Positions 11,914 to 24,413 of a stretch of DNA of 64,000 nt are shown here, piece after piece. The notes beneath the pieces are model-generated. The model searched no databases and was not told the DNA's origin. It worked only from the letters and a program-made list of their open reading frames with translations. The DNA lies in assembly GCA_940671915.1 (NCBI GenBank), contig CALNVZ010003430.1, positions 18,326,235 through 18,390,234 on the forward strand, given 5' to 3'. Within the stretch, counting starts at the first letter, position 1. Every line of letters begins with the position of its first letter. The translations under genes and the position numbers were made by a program. This DNA comes from Paracentrotus lividus. Lineage: Eukaryota > Echinodermata > Echinoidea > Camarodonta > Echinidae.

Positions 11914-14900
11914 GAAAATTTCGAATGAAACATTTTAGATATTTTTTACAATTTTCAAATAAGAAAATTGGGTCATCAAAAATCTAACAGGGAAATTGAA
12001 ACGGGCGTTACAAAATACGACGAAAAATAATCTTAACAAATATGTAAATTCATAATAACCGGATCTTGATAGATGATTGATGCGAGGTATGAGCTACTGG
12101 TCAGATTAATCTGAGCACACATTCCATCCATTGTATATCTCAGTTCCCGCCCAGCAACAGCGCTTAAGAATACCATGGCAACGGCAAACAGGAGGTAGAA
12201 CAAGAAGTAGGAGTAGAAGACGTATCGCGAGCATGTAGTCCTGAAAAAGTGGAAAACGTGATTAATGTTTATTTTGTATATATTTGAGAACCCTTGAATT
12301 ATTAAAAAGGCTCTGGAAGAGTGCCATTTAAATGACATACACGGTTCCATGACAACTACCCCTATCACCCCCTAAACCTAATCCTGAGTGGGGGTAATTT
12401 TCCAAAGGGCAATTACCGTGTATTTTGATGAAATATATAATTTTACCGAAAATTCTGAAAAACGTGAGCAGGTAAGAAGTCTGATTTGACTTATAAGTTA
12501 GAGCAAGCGCCAATGAAGAGATGGTTATGTCGGCGAATTAACATTATACGGTAAGTCACCTTCTTGATAATTACAATCATAATCATCTTTGTCGTCGTCA
12601 TCATAAAACCACAACAATGATGACCATATAATATGTCGCATTATCTTATCGATTATGACCTTCCAAAGCCGTCGAGAGGTGCTTCAAAAAATCATGACGT
12701 TCTAATTTTATCATCGTATTCATTTTCACTTTTGTCGTCATCTTTATCATTGTCAGCATCATCATCATCATCATCACCACCAACTCTATCAGCGTCATCA
12801 TCGGATATCTTCCTCCTCCTCGTTGTCATCATTATGTCATTTCAAATGAGTAAACGTTACATGTATTTTAGATTTCATAACCACACTCACCACTTTCGCT
12901 TGATCAGACTCCGAGATAATTCATGGGACAGCAGCTCTTGGCGTCCAAACTTGGACATTGTCTGAAATATCAAAATCAATCATTGGGACTTATTTTAGGA
13001 TGGCCTCATACGTACAATATTTTTAGAATATAAATTCCAGTGGCGGATCCACAGGCGGGGGCGCAGGGGCCCCCTATAATTTGAAAACCACTCATTGACC
13101 GTACATGTTAAATTCCGAAAATTTCGGCGGCGCCCCCCCCCCCTATCGGGCCTGGGGCCTCCCCCTATCCTGAAATCCTGTATCCGCCACTGAATTCTAA
13201 AAGATGCAGGGTAAAAATGACCCAATTGTGGGCCCACTGGTGCCATATGACTAGGTCATGTCATTGCCATACATTGCCATACACGCAATGGCGTATGACC
13301 CCAAAGGAACCATAATGAGGTAAGTTTCGTCCTCATGGTTCGAGTGTACATGGCATCGTCTGAAATGATTTTTAAAACGTAATCGGAAAGGTTTTTTGTT
13401 TGTTTTTTTGTTGTTTTTTTTTTAGAGCGCTCGGAATAATGATAACCCTGTCAAGTATTATGTTGTTGTCGTAAAGTCATTGAAAGTAAAATAATCTAAT
13501 GACACACACCTTAACCAACGTAATATTTTGTGATTTATGCCTGCAACTGCGTACAAAATTAAAGGACAGCTACTAGATACAACCATGTTTGTTGTAATCT
13601 ATGGCTCGGCTCAGTCTGGTCAACTAAAACTATTTCATCAAATTTCATTTGACGAAATGCCATGAAATTCATTCAAACAGAATTTACACTGCAACAAAGC
13701 AGGCGGGTTTTGGACATTCTTTCCTTGGGACATAATAACGAGGTATTCAGACAACCTGATACTAAAGAATGAACTACAATGTTTGGAAACCAGTCTTCAC
13801 ACATCAGTTGTTACTATGTCAGGCAAACCTCGGGAAACCATCCGGGTTTAAGAGAACAGCAGCCTATGTTTGAACTGGTATGAATTAATTAATTGCTTGA
13901 TATGTGTCTAATATTTAATATAATCAATCGAAAATGTAAAATTAATTTGTTTCTTTTTGTTGTTAATAATAGTGTCATATACCTCAAGTGCTGAATATCT
14001 CTCTCCGTTGTGTTTGGATGATATGTCGGTCGGGCCGGGATCGACATACTTATAGTTGTAGGTTACCTGGAGGGAAGTAGATGATAATATAATTATCATA
14101 AAATGTGATAAGCATGTATTTTCAACAGCAGAAACAATTAAAATAACAACAAAACATGGTATGTACGATTTTTTTAATGTTTCATGATATACACGTATAT
14201 AAAATAAGGGGGGGGGGTTTACCGTATAGATGAACTCGTTAGGTGGAATGTCCGACTTGTCAACGCATTTATCCAAGACTAACATGGCAACATCCGGGAG
14301 TTTTTCAATGAGTGCCTTCATTGGTGATAACTTTTCCTGGTTCAGAGCTGACATTGCCAAGTCCCACCTTCAAAATGAAGACAAAAAGTGTAAAATAAAT
14401 TAATTAATAATTACCCTGAGATTTACTAATACTTGATTAATGGTGATTTAAAAAAAAATGTTCATCTGTGTATTATCAAAGGCACGGGTTCGGTGGATTA
14501 TGTGTACTTTTCTTTGTAGTCCAACCAAGAGCGAGTGTCATAACGGGATCTTCGTATGCGTCCGGACAAACTTAAGTATTTTTGGAGCGGGGAGGGGGGG
14601 GTGCTGACCCGGGGAGGAAGACCTGGGCCCCTAGACCCCAAGAAATTGCCTAATATAAGGTTTTTGTGGGCCTTTGGACATCCGGTCATGCTCGCCCGGC
14701 GTGACGGGAAAAAAGTGGGTGTACAAAAGTCTGAAAATCCAATTTTGGGCCCCCTCATACTCCTCATTAGAAAACTGGATCCGCCAAGGGAGGGGGGGGG
14801 GGGGGGTCGTATTAAGAATGAAAAGAAATAATAATCGGCGTTGCTTACTTGTCACTGCGGATGATGGCGGTGGCGATGTCTTTTCTCTCCATTTCTATCG

Positions 14901-16496
14901 CAAGTTGCAGAGGAGTAAACGAGTCTTCATTGATCAGGGTCAGATCTGCATTATTCTCCAATAGCAGGGTGGCAGCATCCGTCGAGTTGTTTAGACAGCA
15001 GATATGAAGGGCGGTGTTCTTCAAAAGAGAAGAAAAATAGGATGTGTCAAAAGAAGAAGAAGTGTAAAAGAAATAGGTGTTTAATTTGTGTTCTTTTGCT
15101 TGTTTATCGAGTCGAGGATTAATTAATTTCAAGAAGGTTCACCCGAACGTGCTCTGATATATCGGGTGATTTAGGGGCGCCACAAATAGAACGACCCCAA
15201 TGCACTTTAACATAAACAGTTGACGACTTGATTTGAAATAACCATTCAGATTGGTTTAGAGTTAGACTTTTATGCAACAAGGATTCTGATTGTTACTGTA
15301 TATTTGCAATTGATCGTAACTTTTACGTTACAGGGTCCTGGTGTGTGAAAAAAGTGAAATTCTACTTTTCATCACTACCCCTTCATTGAAAATTATCTTC
15401 ATGAGAACTACTTCCAGTTATTTTGAAATGTATTCAGTGGTGGATCCAGGCGGAGGCGCAGGGGACGCGCCCCCTATAATTTGAATACCGCTCATTGACT
15501 GTACATGTTAAAATCCGACAATTTCAACGGCCCCCTACCTGACCTGGCGCCCCCTATCCTGAAATCCTGTATCCGCCACTGGTATTGATGAATATTTTTA
15601 ATACCCACAACTTGATTTCAATAAATTTTGATTTCAGCCGATTTCATTTGTGATGTTATCAACGTACCTTGTCACTGTCGACTGCGTTGACGTTGCAATA
15701 GTTTTCGATGAGTACGACCATGGTCTCTACATCGTTGTTAGCAGCTGCTAACATCAATGACGTCTTGTATTCTCCGTCCCTGGTTAAAAGGGGCAAAATA
15801 TTTATTGTTAGATTCAACATACTAAGAATCTTGCAATAGGATTGGTCAAAAGTCAATCACATGATGAATTGTTGTATCCCCATCATCATCGATCATCTAT
15901 AGAGGTGATGGAACCGTTAAGTTTCGCTGATTACCAGATCAGGTAGAGCCATAACGTGTTATCAATTACTTTGAGTACGTGCGGGAAAAAAAAAAGTTCA
16001 TTGCCATTCGCTTTTTTTTGTTTTGTTCCATTTTTTGTTTTAAATATTACTCATACTAAGATATTCAATCAATGATGTCATTTTGCCCAATCACTGATTT
16101 CTCAAAATGTCAGATATCCCATTGAACAACGTTCATATATACCTGTTGGTGATGTCCGCCCCTGATCGCAGGAGGGACTGTACAAGGTAGTGGTGTCCGT
16201 TCCTACTGGCTAGATGAAGCGGTGTCTGGCTATCAAGATCTTCTTCGGCCAGGAGCAGAGGACACAGGCGAATCAGTTCCTCTGAAAACTCCTTATGTCC
16301 ATGTCTGTAATAAAAGAAAGGTGTGATGAATCATGGTCAATATTGTCGTCGTCACCGTTGTCGGCATCAGCATGTTCATTATAGTCAACCTCCTCCTCCT
16401 TGACCTCCACATTATCATCAAACATCTTCATAATCATCATCATCACCATCATCACCACCTCCATAATTACCATCATCATCATCACTATCACCACTG

Positions 16497-16527
<31 letters not shown>

Positions 16528-19500
16528 TATCCTCCTCCTTCTGGTCCTCCACATCATCATTACAATCATCATCGTTATCATGGTCATAACTATAATCATC
16601 ATCACCATCATCATCATTATCATCATCATAATCGCCATGACAATAATCATTACTGTCATCATCAGCATATTACAACTAGAATCACCACAATCACGATGGT
16701 ATCATTTCAACACCATCTAGGTGACCATCATCATCGTCATCATCATTAACCCAATCTTCCTGGCTGCTTCCTGGGTTCCGACGCATTTTACCCATCTTAG
16801 TGGTCTTCCAACAGTTATGATAATTGCTGTAGCAGCTTAATACTCTAATTAAAATAATAAAAAAGGTACGTTTTTTTTTCAGACTAGTGCATTTTCTCAT
16901 TGATAAGACCATATTAAAAAGTGACATTTGTCCATAACTGTAACCCCCTCCCCCTCCAAAAAAAACAACAAAAACACAAACAACAAACTATAATGGCGCT
17001 TTTACGCCTTATAAGTAAATCTGAGAAATAATGAATATGATTAAAGAGAAGAACATTGATATATATAGAACTTTATAAGGTCAGACAAGGATACATACTT
17101 GGCGGCTATGTGGAGTACCGTTTTCCCGGTCGTATCTCGAACATCAAGCTCTGCTCCATTTCTGACCAACTGCTTCAGAACCTGAATTTTGGAATCACAT
17201 TTAGAAATCATGATCATGGCGAACAGAAATGCGATTTTATTATTTTGAAAGAACTTATTAAGTTGATTGGAGGTTCTGCAGAAATATTGGCCATCAAAGC
17301 TTACGTGCTTCTTGAGCAACTGTTAAAGAACCTAAATTTGGAATTCAGTTTTTAAAATCATGGCAGACTGAAGAGTTATCTTACTATTTTGAAGAAACTA
17401 TACTTGATTGGAGATTACGTAAAAAATCGCGCTTTACTTGTCCAGTTATGGACTGTCAATTTAGGACCACCATACTTGGTTCAATAGGACAACAATTCCC
17501 GATCAGTTCGTCTGAGGATTTTAGACACATAGGCCTACCTAGCAGGACGAAATACTTGAGAATAGATTACTTTATGGTATAATCGAAAAGGTGATTTTCT
17601 TTTAAAGAGAAATTGATCAAGAGGTTGGCATAATGTGATTACAAAGTTACTGTTGACCTCGAATTAATTCGCTTACCGTAAGATCGCCGATTTCAGCTGC
17701 ATAGTACAATGGTGTATGTTCGTTTTTGTCGATACGGTTGATGAGTTTATCTCCTCCGTGGTCCATTAGGAGTTCGACGATGTCAGGACGATCATTCTCC
17801 GCTGCCCAGTGAAGACACGTTCTCATGTTCTCATCGACGGCTATCAAAATGTTCATGGAGAAGGTATGGAAATACTATTTTTACTTTATTTTACTTTACT
17901 TTATTTTACTTTACTTTATTTTTACTCTTATGTTTTCGCATTCTTATGTAATCCTTTAATAAAAATAGTGAATGAATGCCAGGCGCGGATCCAGGGAGGA
18001 TTGCTTGGCGCCCCCACCCAATTTTTTTGCGCAAGTGCCTAAAATCGGAAATTTTCGGCCTTTGCCCCTATGATGCAATCTGTGTTTCACTACGGAAAGA
18101 CTTTTAAATTCTTATTTAAAAAAAGTCCAAAACTATTTTAACATAATATAAAACTTGGAATCATATCTGAAGATGAGATTTTTTTTTCTGAAATAAAAGG
18201 AAAGGTTGGGCTTACCTTCAATATTGGCTCCTTGTGAGAAGAGAGTGGTAGCAGCACGCTTGTGTCCTTTCCATGCGGCACACATCAGTGGGGTAAAACC
18301 GTAGTCATCACGGCGTTCGATGTCCGCGCCCTATCATGAATGAAAAAAAATAATTGTATTGATCAAAATTATGGTTCGAATCCCGATCACGTATTTCGGA
18401 GGGATTAGTTTTTTTTTTATGTTGTTGTTGTTGTTGTTTTGTTTTGTTTGTTTGTTTGTTTGTTTGGTGTTTTGTTTTGTTTTGTTTTTTTTGTTTTTTT
18501 GGGGGGAGCACTTAGCCGTCCAATATTCGTTTTTAAATCAAATTTCATTAATGGAACTGGAGAGGTGTTCCATTATCCGGGTAGTCCATCTGCCAACTAA
18601 TTTGTTTTTTTATTTTTTGTCATTTTTTTTCTTCATTAATTTTATTTTTTCTTACTTTTTTTTCTGGGGTACCGAGCCCCAAGGGGAAGGGCGAGGTTGG
18701 CGACCATGGTGAACACAGTAAACGATAATTGCATGTACAATCCATACAATAAATTCACATTTCTTTTTGTTTTTCATTTCTTTTTTTTTATTTTTTTTAT
18801 TAGATTTATATTTTTCTTTCCTTTTTTCCCTGATAAAATACATAAATAAATAAAAATTATAATTACCGCTTTGATGAGAAGTTTGATCATTCCACATCGA
18901 TCATGCATGGCCGACCTGTATCATTAGAGATTGATGACATTTATTCTAATTTTAAAATGTAAAAAAAATAAAATAAAATAAAAAAATAAAAATAAATAAA
19001 TAAATATTCTAAAAATTCTTTTAAAAAAGAAGGTTGGTACGTTTATAAGCCATCATTAGGTTTTCCCTTTATAGACTTGAATACAGTAGGGACTTATTGA
19101 ATCAAAAAGATAAACTTTCTAAGCAAGACGATTCTAAAACACGAAAGTAGGCCTATATTCAAAATTCTATGATAAATCAAACAAAACATTATGGTATTGC
19201 AAAGACACATTATTTGACCTGTGTTTATTATCATCTTAAGTACGATCATGGAGGTACTATAGTACCTCCATGGTATGATTTAAAGACCTAAAACATTTTA
19301 TACTTTGTGCCATAATCCAAAAATATGTCATCTATATGGACCCCCACCATATGAAAAAAGGAGTAAAGAAAATGGGATTCCATATTTCTGTTCAGTTTCA
19401 CTCTTTGTTTTGACAAAAAAACAAAAAAAAAAGAAAAAAAGTGTGAAATACAAATGACGTCATAATCACCTGTGAAGTGACGTCATTCCTTCGTCATCTT

Positions 19501-22500
19501 CCATCATAATGGAGGCCCCATAGCGCAAGAGCGCACGTGCAATGTCCTCAGCCCCCGTGACGGCGGCCTCGTGAAGTGGGCAGGCTCCGTTGGATTTTTG
19601 GTCATTTGCGTTGGCGCCATTTTGGAGGAGCAGCTCAACCAACTGATGATAAATACAAAATTTCATGACGTTTCATTAGCATACACATACGTACATGTAA
19701 GTAAAACAATGGCCAAATATCATTGAGTTTTAATGTATCTTCTTTTTATTTATCCTTGTAAAGTTCCCTCCCACTGAGTAACGGGAAAAAAATATATAGG
19801 CCTAATTTTGGTCATTCTAGGAAAGCTAGGATATGACGGTCATATTATACGTCATAAATATTAGATGAGAGGTTCTCGTTTTGGGAATATATCAGGTGCA
19901 GAAAAAAGGGGGAGTGCATAAAGCGGGCCCGTCCCCATCCCTATAGACCCCCAAATTAGATAAAGTGACTCAAATAGAGAGAGAGAGAGAGAGAGAGAGA
20001 AAAAACTTTGGGCCCCCTCCGAGCGGAACGAAAAGAAATGTTTAAATATAATGTATTTAATCAAACATCAATATGTATTTAAACAAACAAACAAATCCAA
20101 AGGAAAAAAAAAAGAAGAGAAAAATATACAGTGACTGTATGCAGTCCTGACTGTAAGTTTTTTTTTCAGTATGAATCTTATCAACACTATTTCTGACCTC
20201 TAATTTCCTGCTCCTGACGGCGATGTGGAGGGTCGTGTTTTCCTCGTTGTCAAGATCCCTCAGAAATTCGGACACCTTAACTCCCAACTTTGGAGCTAAA
20301 ATATGAATGGGAACACAAAAAATTATGAACTTGTTCTGTAAAAACCCAATTAATAGTAAGCGCTAACTTTTGCGAAAATGTATGAATCAAAGTACTTGTA
20401 GTTTACTATCTACGTTAGATATCTCATGCTGTATACGTAATCTCCTGACACCTGATAATTATGAATGTGTTTCTGTCTGTATCCCATAAAACAACAGAAT
20501 TCTAGCACAATTTACTTCCTATTAATAATCATGGGTTGGCACAGAATATTCATGTTACTTGCATACTCGGCATGTTATATGTAATTTAAGGCCAATGCAA
20601 GTGCAGATACAATCCCCCTTTTACACGCCTATCCCCTCCTCCCCGCCCCCTGCACTGAGGTCATTCTTGGTCAGCTGGATTGTGACCTTTAAAAAGGGAA
20701 ATAATAATAGGGTATTAAAAGATGTGAAAATCTAAGATTTATCCCCCTTATGCATTCTGGATCTGCTACTATCATAGTAAAAACTAATTATGACCTACCC
20801 ATTTCAATAAGGACTTTAGCAGTAGCTGCGTTGCCCACGGAGGCTGCACTCATGAGGGGCATGGCAGAATGTTTATCCTCGGCTCGTAGCAAAGCACCAC
20901 GAGTCATCTGCAAGAGAGAAAAGAAAATATTTAGTTCAAATATAGGCTATTTAAGAAGGTTTATCTCACGATCGTTTGCGATCGTTTGCGATGCGAATGA
21001 AACGAATTTGGGGTCTTGCAACATTGTGCCAGGAATTGCCATGCTTCGCTAAACGTTTTGGAAAAAAAGCTCGTCAAAAGTTTTTATGGTTCGAAAAGAA
21101 AACTAATTCGCAAAGGTTCGCAAAGAGTTGCACTTCGCAAACATTCTTTTTTTTTTTGTTGCAAATATTGGCGAAAAGCAGGGTCAATCAAACGAATTTA
21201 CGATACGAGAAAGGATTCGAAATTATTACATGGTCAGTGAAACAAAACAAAAAACAAAACAAAACAAAACAAAAAACAAAAAACAAAAGATAACAACAAA
21301 AAAAACATTCGCGAGCCATATAAAAATATCGGCGAACGTAGGCTAAATTTTGCAAACGCTTGAAGAAACTCTTTGCAAAAATTAATTTGCTGCAATTCTC
21401 AAATTTGTTTTAAACATGTTCAGAATGTGTTATAAAAAAATGTTTGCGAACGTTTCAAACGTTTGACAATCACCAGTAGAAGATGTATGACGATGATTGA
21501 CCAGAATGGCAAATAGCCCCACGGACCGAGAATCGGGTCATTTTAACCTTTCGTTTTTGAGAATGTTCATTCTTACCAAAGCCATGCAGATGTCTGCATC
21601 TCGTTTGGTGGCAGCGATGTGGAGGGGTGACTTGAGATCTTTATCCACGGCATTGACATCAGCCTTGCCAAAATCTAGCAGAACCTAGAAATTATGATGA
21701 TAATGATGATGATGGTGGTTGTGATGATGATGTGAATGATAATAACAGTGATAATGACAATGATAATGATAAAAATTATAATGACAACGGTAATGAAAAT
21801 AATAACAATGATAATAATGATGATAATGATAATAATCATAACAGATGGACTGGGAAATTTTTGCCATTTACGCTTTATTTCCCCCAACGGCCTGTCAAAC
21901 AGGAGGCGATCGTTGTTGCGACAACTGACGAATTGGCTATTGTTTATGAGGTCGTGAGTGGATGCTTTAAGGGCCTGTCCCACAGAAGGCGATCGTTGTG
22001 GCGACAACCTACGAACTACTTTTTAGTACCCATCGCCACTATGCGCAGGTCCAATCGCCTATAAGATCGTGAATTATCGCGTCTGTCGCCAACAAATACG
22101 TAGCAAAATTCTGTTCGCCTCTAGTTTCTCAACAGGTTAAACAAAAGCCGGCGTCATTTGGGTTGACGTCAATGACCGTAGTACTGTCTTCTCTTGTTGC
22201 GACAAGGTGCTATCGTAGATTGTCGCCAGATAGAACATGTTTAGCACAGCGGAACGGCGGCCAGTTGTAGGTTGCCGCGCTCCAGCGTACGTTGCACGCA
22301 TCGCTGAACCGAACGGACAGTGAAATTTAAGCTGCTACGGCCATTGTCGCCACCTACATTCACCAAAATCAGGATCGGACTCCCATTCAGATACTGTACA
22401 GTCGCCGCTAATTTTTGAAATTTTCAAAAATCACTCACGACCCAAATTATAATGCGCGACTGAGATGACTATCACGAACCTAAAGGCGACAGGCCGCCAT

Positions 22501-24377
22501 CAGGTAGAAAACACTCGATCGCCTGTGTCAGTCGCAAGGATCGCCACAGTGCGCAAGTTCATATTTTGGTTGATTTTAAGCTGCGACAAGAGAAGTCGAC
22601 CCGCGAGATGCGCGAAGGTCGAGGCTATTGTATTATCGGATACCAGCTATTGTTTGCGTGGAAGCAAGTTGTTGTCGTAGCCTGTCGTAGACAGAGTCGT
22701 AGATACGTATATGATCTTCGGTCACCTACGATTGTGACACGATTCTGGCAGGTTCTATCAGGTTTAGGTTGTCGCCACAACGATCGCCTTCTGTGGGACA
22801 GGCCCTTTAGCCTATACCGTAAATATTAATCGCGTTTTGGTGGACGATTTCCTAACGATTCTGACATATTCAGGTTGTCGCCACATCGATTGCCTCCTGT
22901 GGGACAAGCCCTTGATGATAAACAGCGCTACTACATGAATAGATGAATACATTTGCCCTAACCCCAACCCTCAATCTAAGACAAGTTCAGAGAAAATGTC
23001 ACTTGGGAAAATGGTAAATAATTCATACCTCAATCATCTCCTTTGAACCAGATCTCGCTGCGACATGGAGTGCCGTCCGACCGTGAATATCCTTGGCCTC
23101 GATCTCGGCGTTCTGGATGCACAGGAGTTTGACAGCCTCGACGCTGTCCCTCTTGGCCGCGAGGTGCAGGGGAGTGGACGAGTTACCGTCTGTGGTTCTG
23201 ATGTTGATATCTGTTTAAAAAAAAAATTAGACTATGGTTATAGATGTATGCTTCATACCAGTGGCGGATCCAAGCGGGGGCAGGTATGCGCCCCTATTTT
23301 TGTTTTAACTACCCATACTGCACATGTTAAAATCAGAAAAACTTCGGCTACGCCAACTATTTTTCAAATTTTACCCCACTTCAAATCCTAGTTCTGCCGT
23401 TGCATATTCATTCATGCATGGACTTACAAAATATTATGTAAACCAGTTAACTACATATTGTGGTGTCGCTTCCAACAAATATAAGAGCAAACATTTGAAA
23501 CAAGAAAAGAAAGGGGGAAAAAAAAACGTCATTACAATTAGAAAGCAACCTTTTTTTTTGTGAGCATCTAGGAAACATGAATGAAATGAAATAGAAATGT
23601 TACCAGCTTTTTGCTCGATTAGTCTCTTCATGACTGCTATTTGATTAGAGGCTGAGGCATGATGAAGTGGTACCAGTCCATTCCTATCGTGTTTGTTGAG
23701 GAGTCCATTACTGTCTGCCAATCTTGTCTTTACTTCATCCACATTTCCCCGTCGAACAGCCTGTAGTGGAAACAATAAACAATACACACTAAACAGTGGC
23801 GGATCCAGGCGGGGGCGCAGGGGACGCCCCACTAGTGAAAACCGCTCATTGACCGTACATGTTAAAATCCGAAAAATTTCGGCGGCGCCCTCCCTATCGG
23901 GCCTTGCGCGCCCCCTATCACCTGGGGCATTTCATGAAAGGACTTGTCGGATGTTTTATCCGACAGTTTGCTCTCAGCCAATCAGATGCAATCATTTCAG
24001 TAGCTTATAACAGTTTGTCGGATAAAACGTCCGACAAGTCCTTTGATAAACGCCCTCCTGAAATCCTGTTACTCACACTGCTAAAGGACTGGCTATGAAC
24101 AGGTTCGCGACTAGTTCGCGAACTCTGAGTCTCCAGAGTCTCGGAAACGTTACTGCATCGTCTCACGAGTCTCCGGCAAATCTATAAAAAGTTTTTTTTT
24201 TAAATGTCAAACATTTTCGAATTTTAAAAACTGATTCCAGTCGCAGGCAAGTCGCAGCGACGACCTCGATACATCACGAAAACTATAAAAACGTCGCGGA
24301 AACCCGGAATCGTTGATTTGACGTTTCCATGACTTACTCGTGACAAGAGTCTAAATAAAAATCTAGCACGTTTGATG

Positions 24378-24413
<36 letters not shown>

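Larger units (their letters stand above)
7886..14367 (-). other. Pre-S1 linker, S1-S6 and TRP-like helix of the TRPA1-like gene
   Basis: Exon 14223-14367 encodes the linker with the LDKC motif (Cys761), followed by 13983-14066 and 12891-12961 (FGRQELLSH). Exon 12060-12240 holds S1 and the S1-S2 loop. Exon 11347-11454 holds S2, 10820-10986 S3-S4, 10365-10425 and 9548-9619 the S4-S5 linker and S5. Exon 8909-9085 carries the pore helix and selectivity filter (TFTMLLGEIN, Glu1043) and most of S6. Exon 8289-8357 encodes the post-S6 motif (IGISVGDI), and 7886-7999 the TRP-like helical region (LDRKLPIR). The order and spacing match vertebrate TRPA1. The acidic filter residue is Glu where vertebrate TRPA1 has Asp. 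Confidence 0.93.
14849..23760 (-). other. Ankyrin-repeat block of the TRPA1-like gene
   Basis: Thirteen exons (23760 down to 14849) encode about 560 residues with sixteen recognisable ankyrin signatures of the TPLHxAA type. Examples are STPLHLAA, RTALHVAA, KSPLHIAA, FTPLMCAA, RTCLHWAA, KTVLHIAA, QTPLHLAS, NTALHICC and FTPLQLAI. TRPA1 proteins typically carry 14-18 repeats N-terminal to the channel, so the count fits. Exon sizes run from 49 to 182 bp and most introns are 0.4-1 kb, which is ordinary for an invertebrate TRPA1. The introns carry several MITE copies and microsatellites, described separately. Confidence 0.93.

Noticed and set aside
12633-12965. Ser-rich + strand open frame
   Set aside because: It overlaps a TCA/CAT repeat and the antisense of a TRPA1 exon.
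16273-16749. Met/Asp-rich and His-rich open frames
   Set aside because: They are translations of the CAT trinucleotide tract in an intron.
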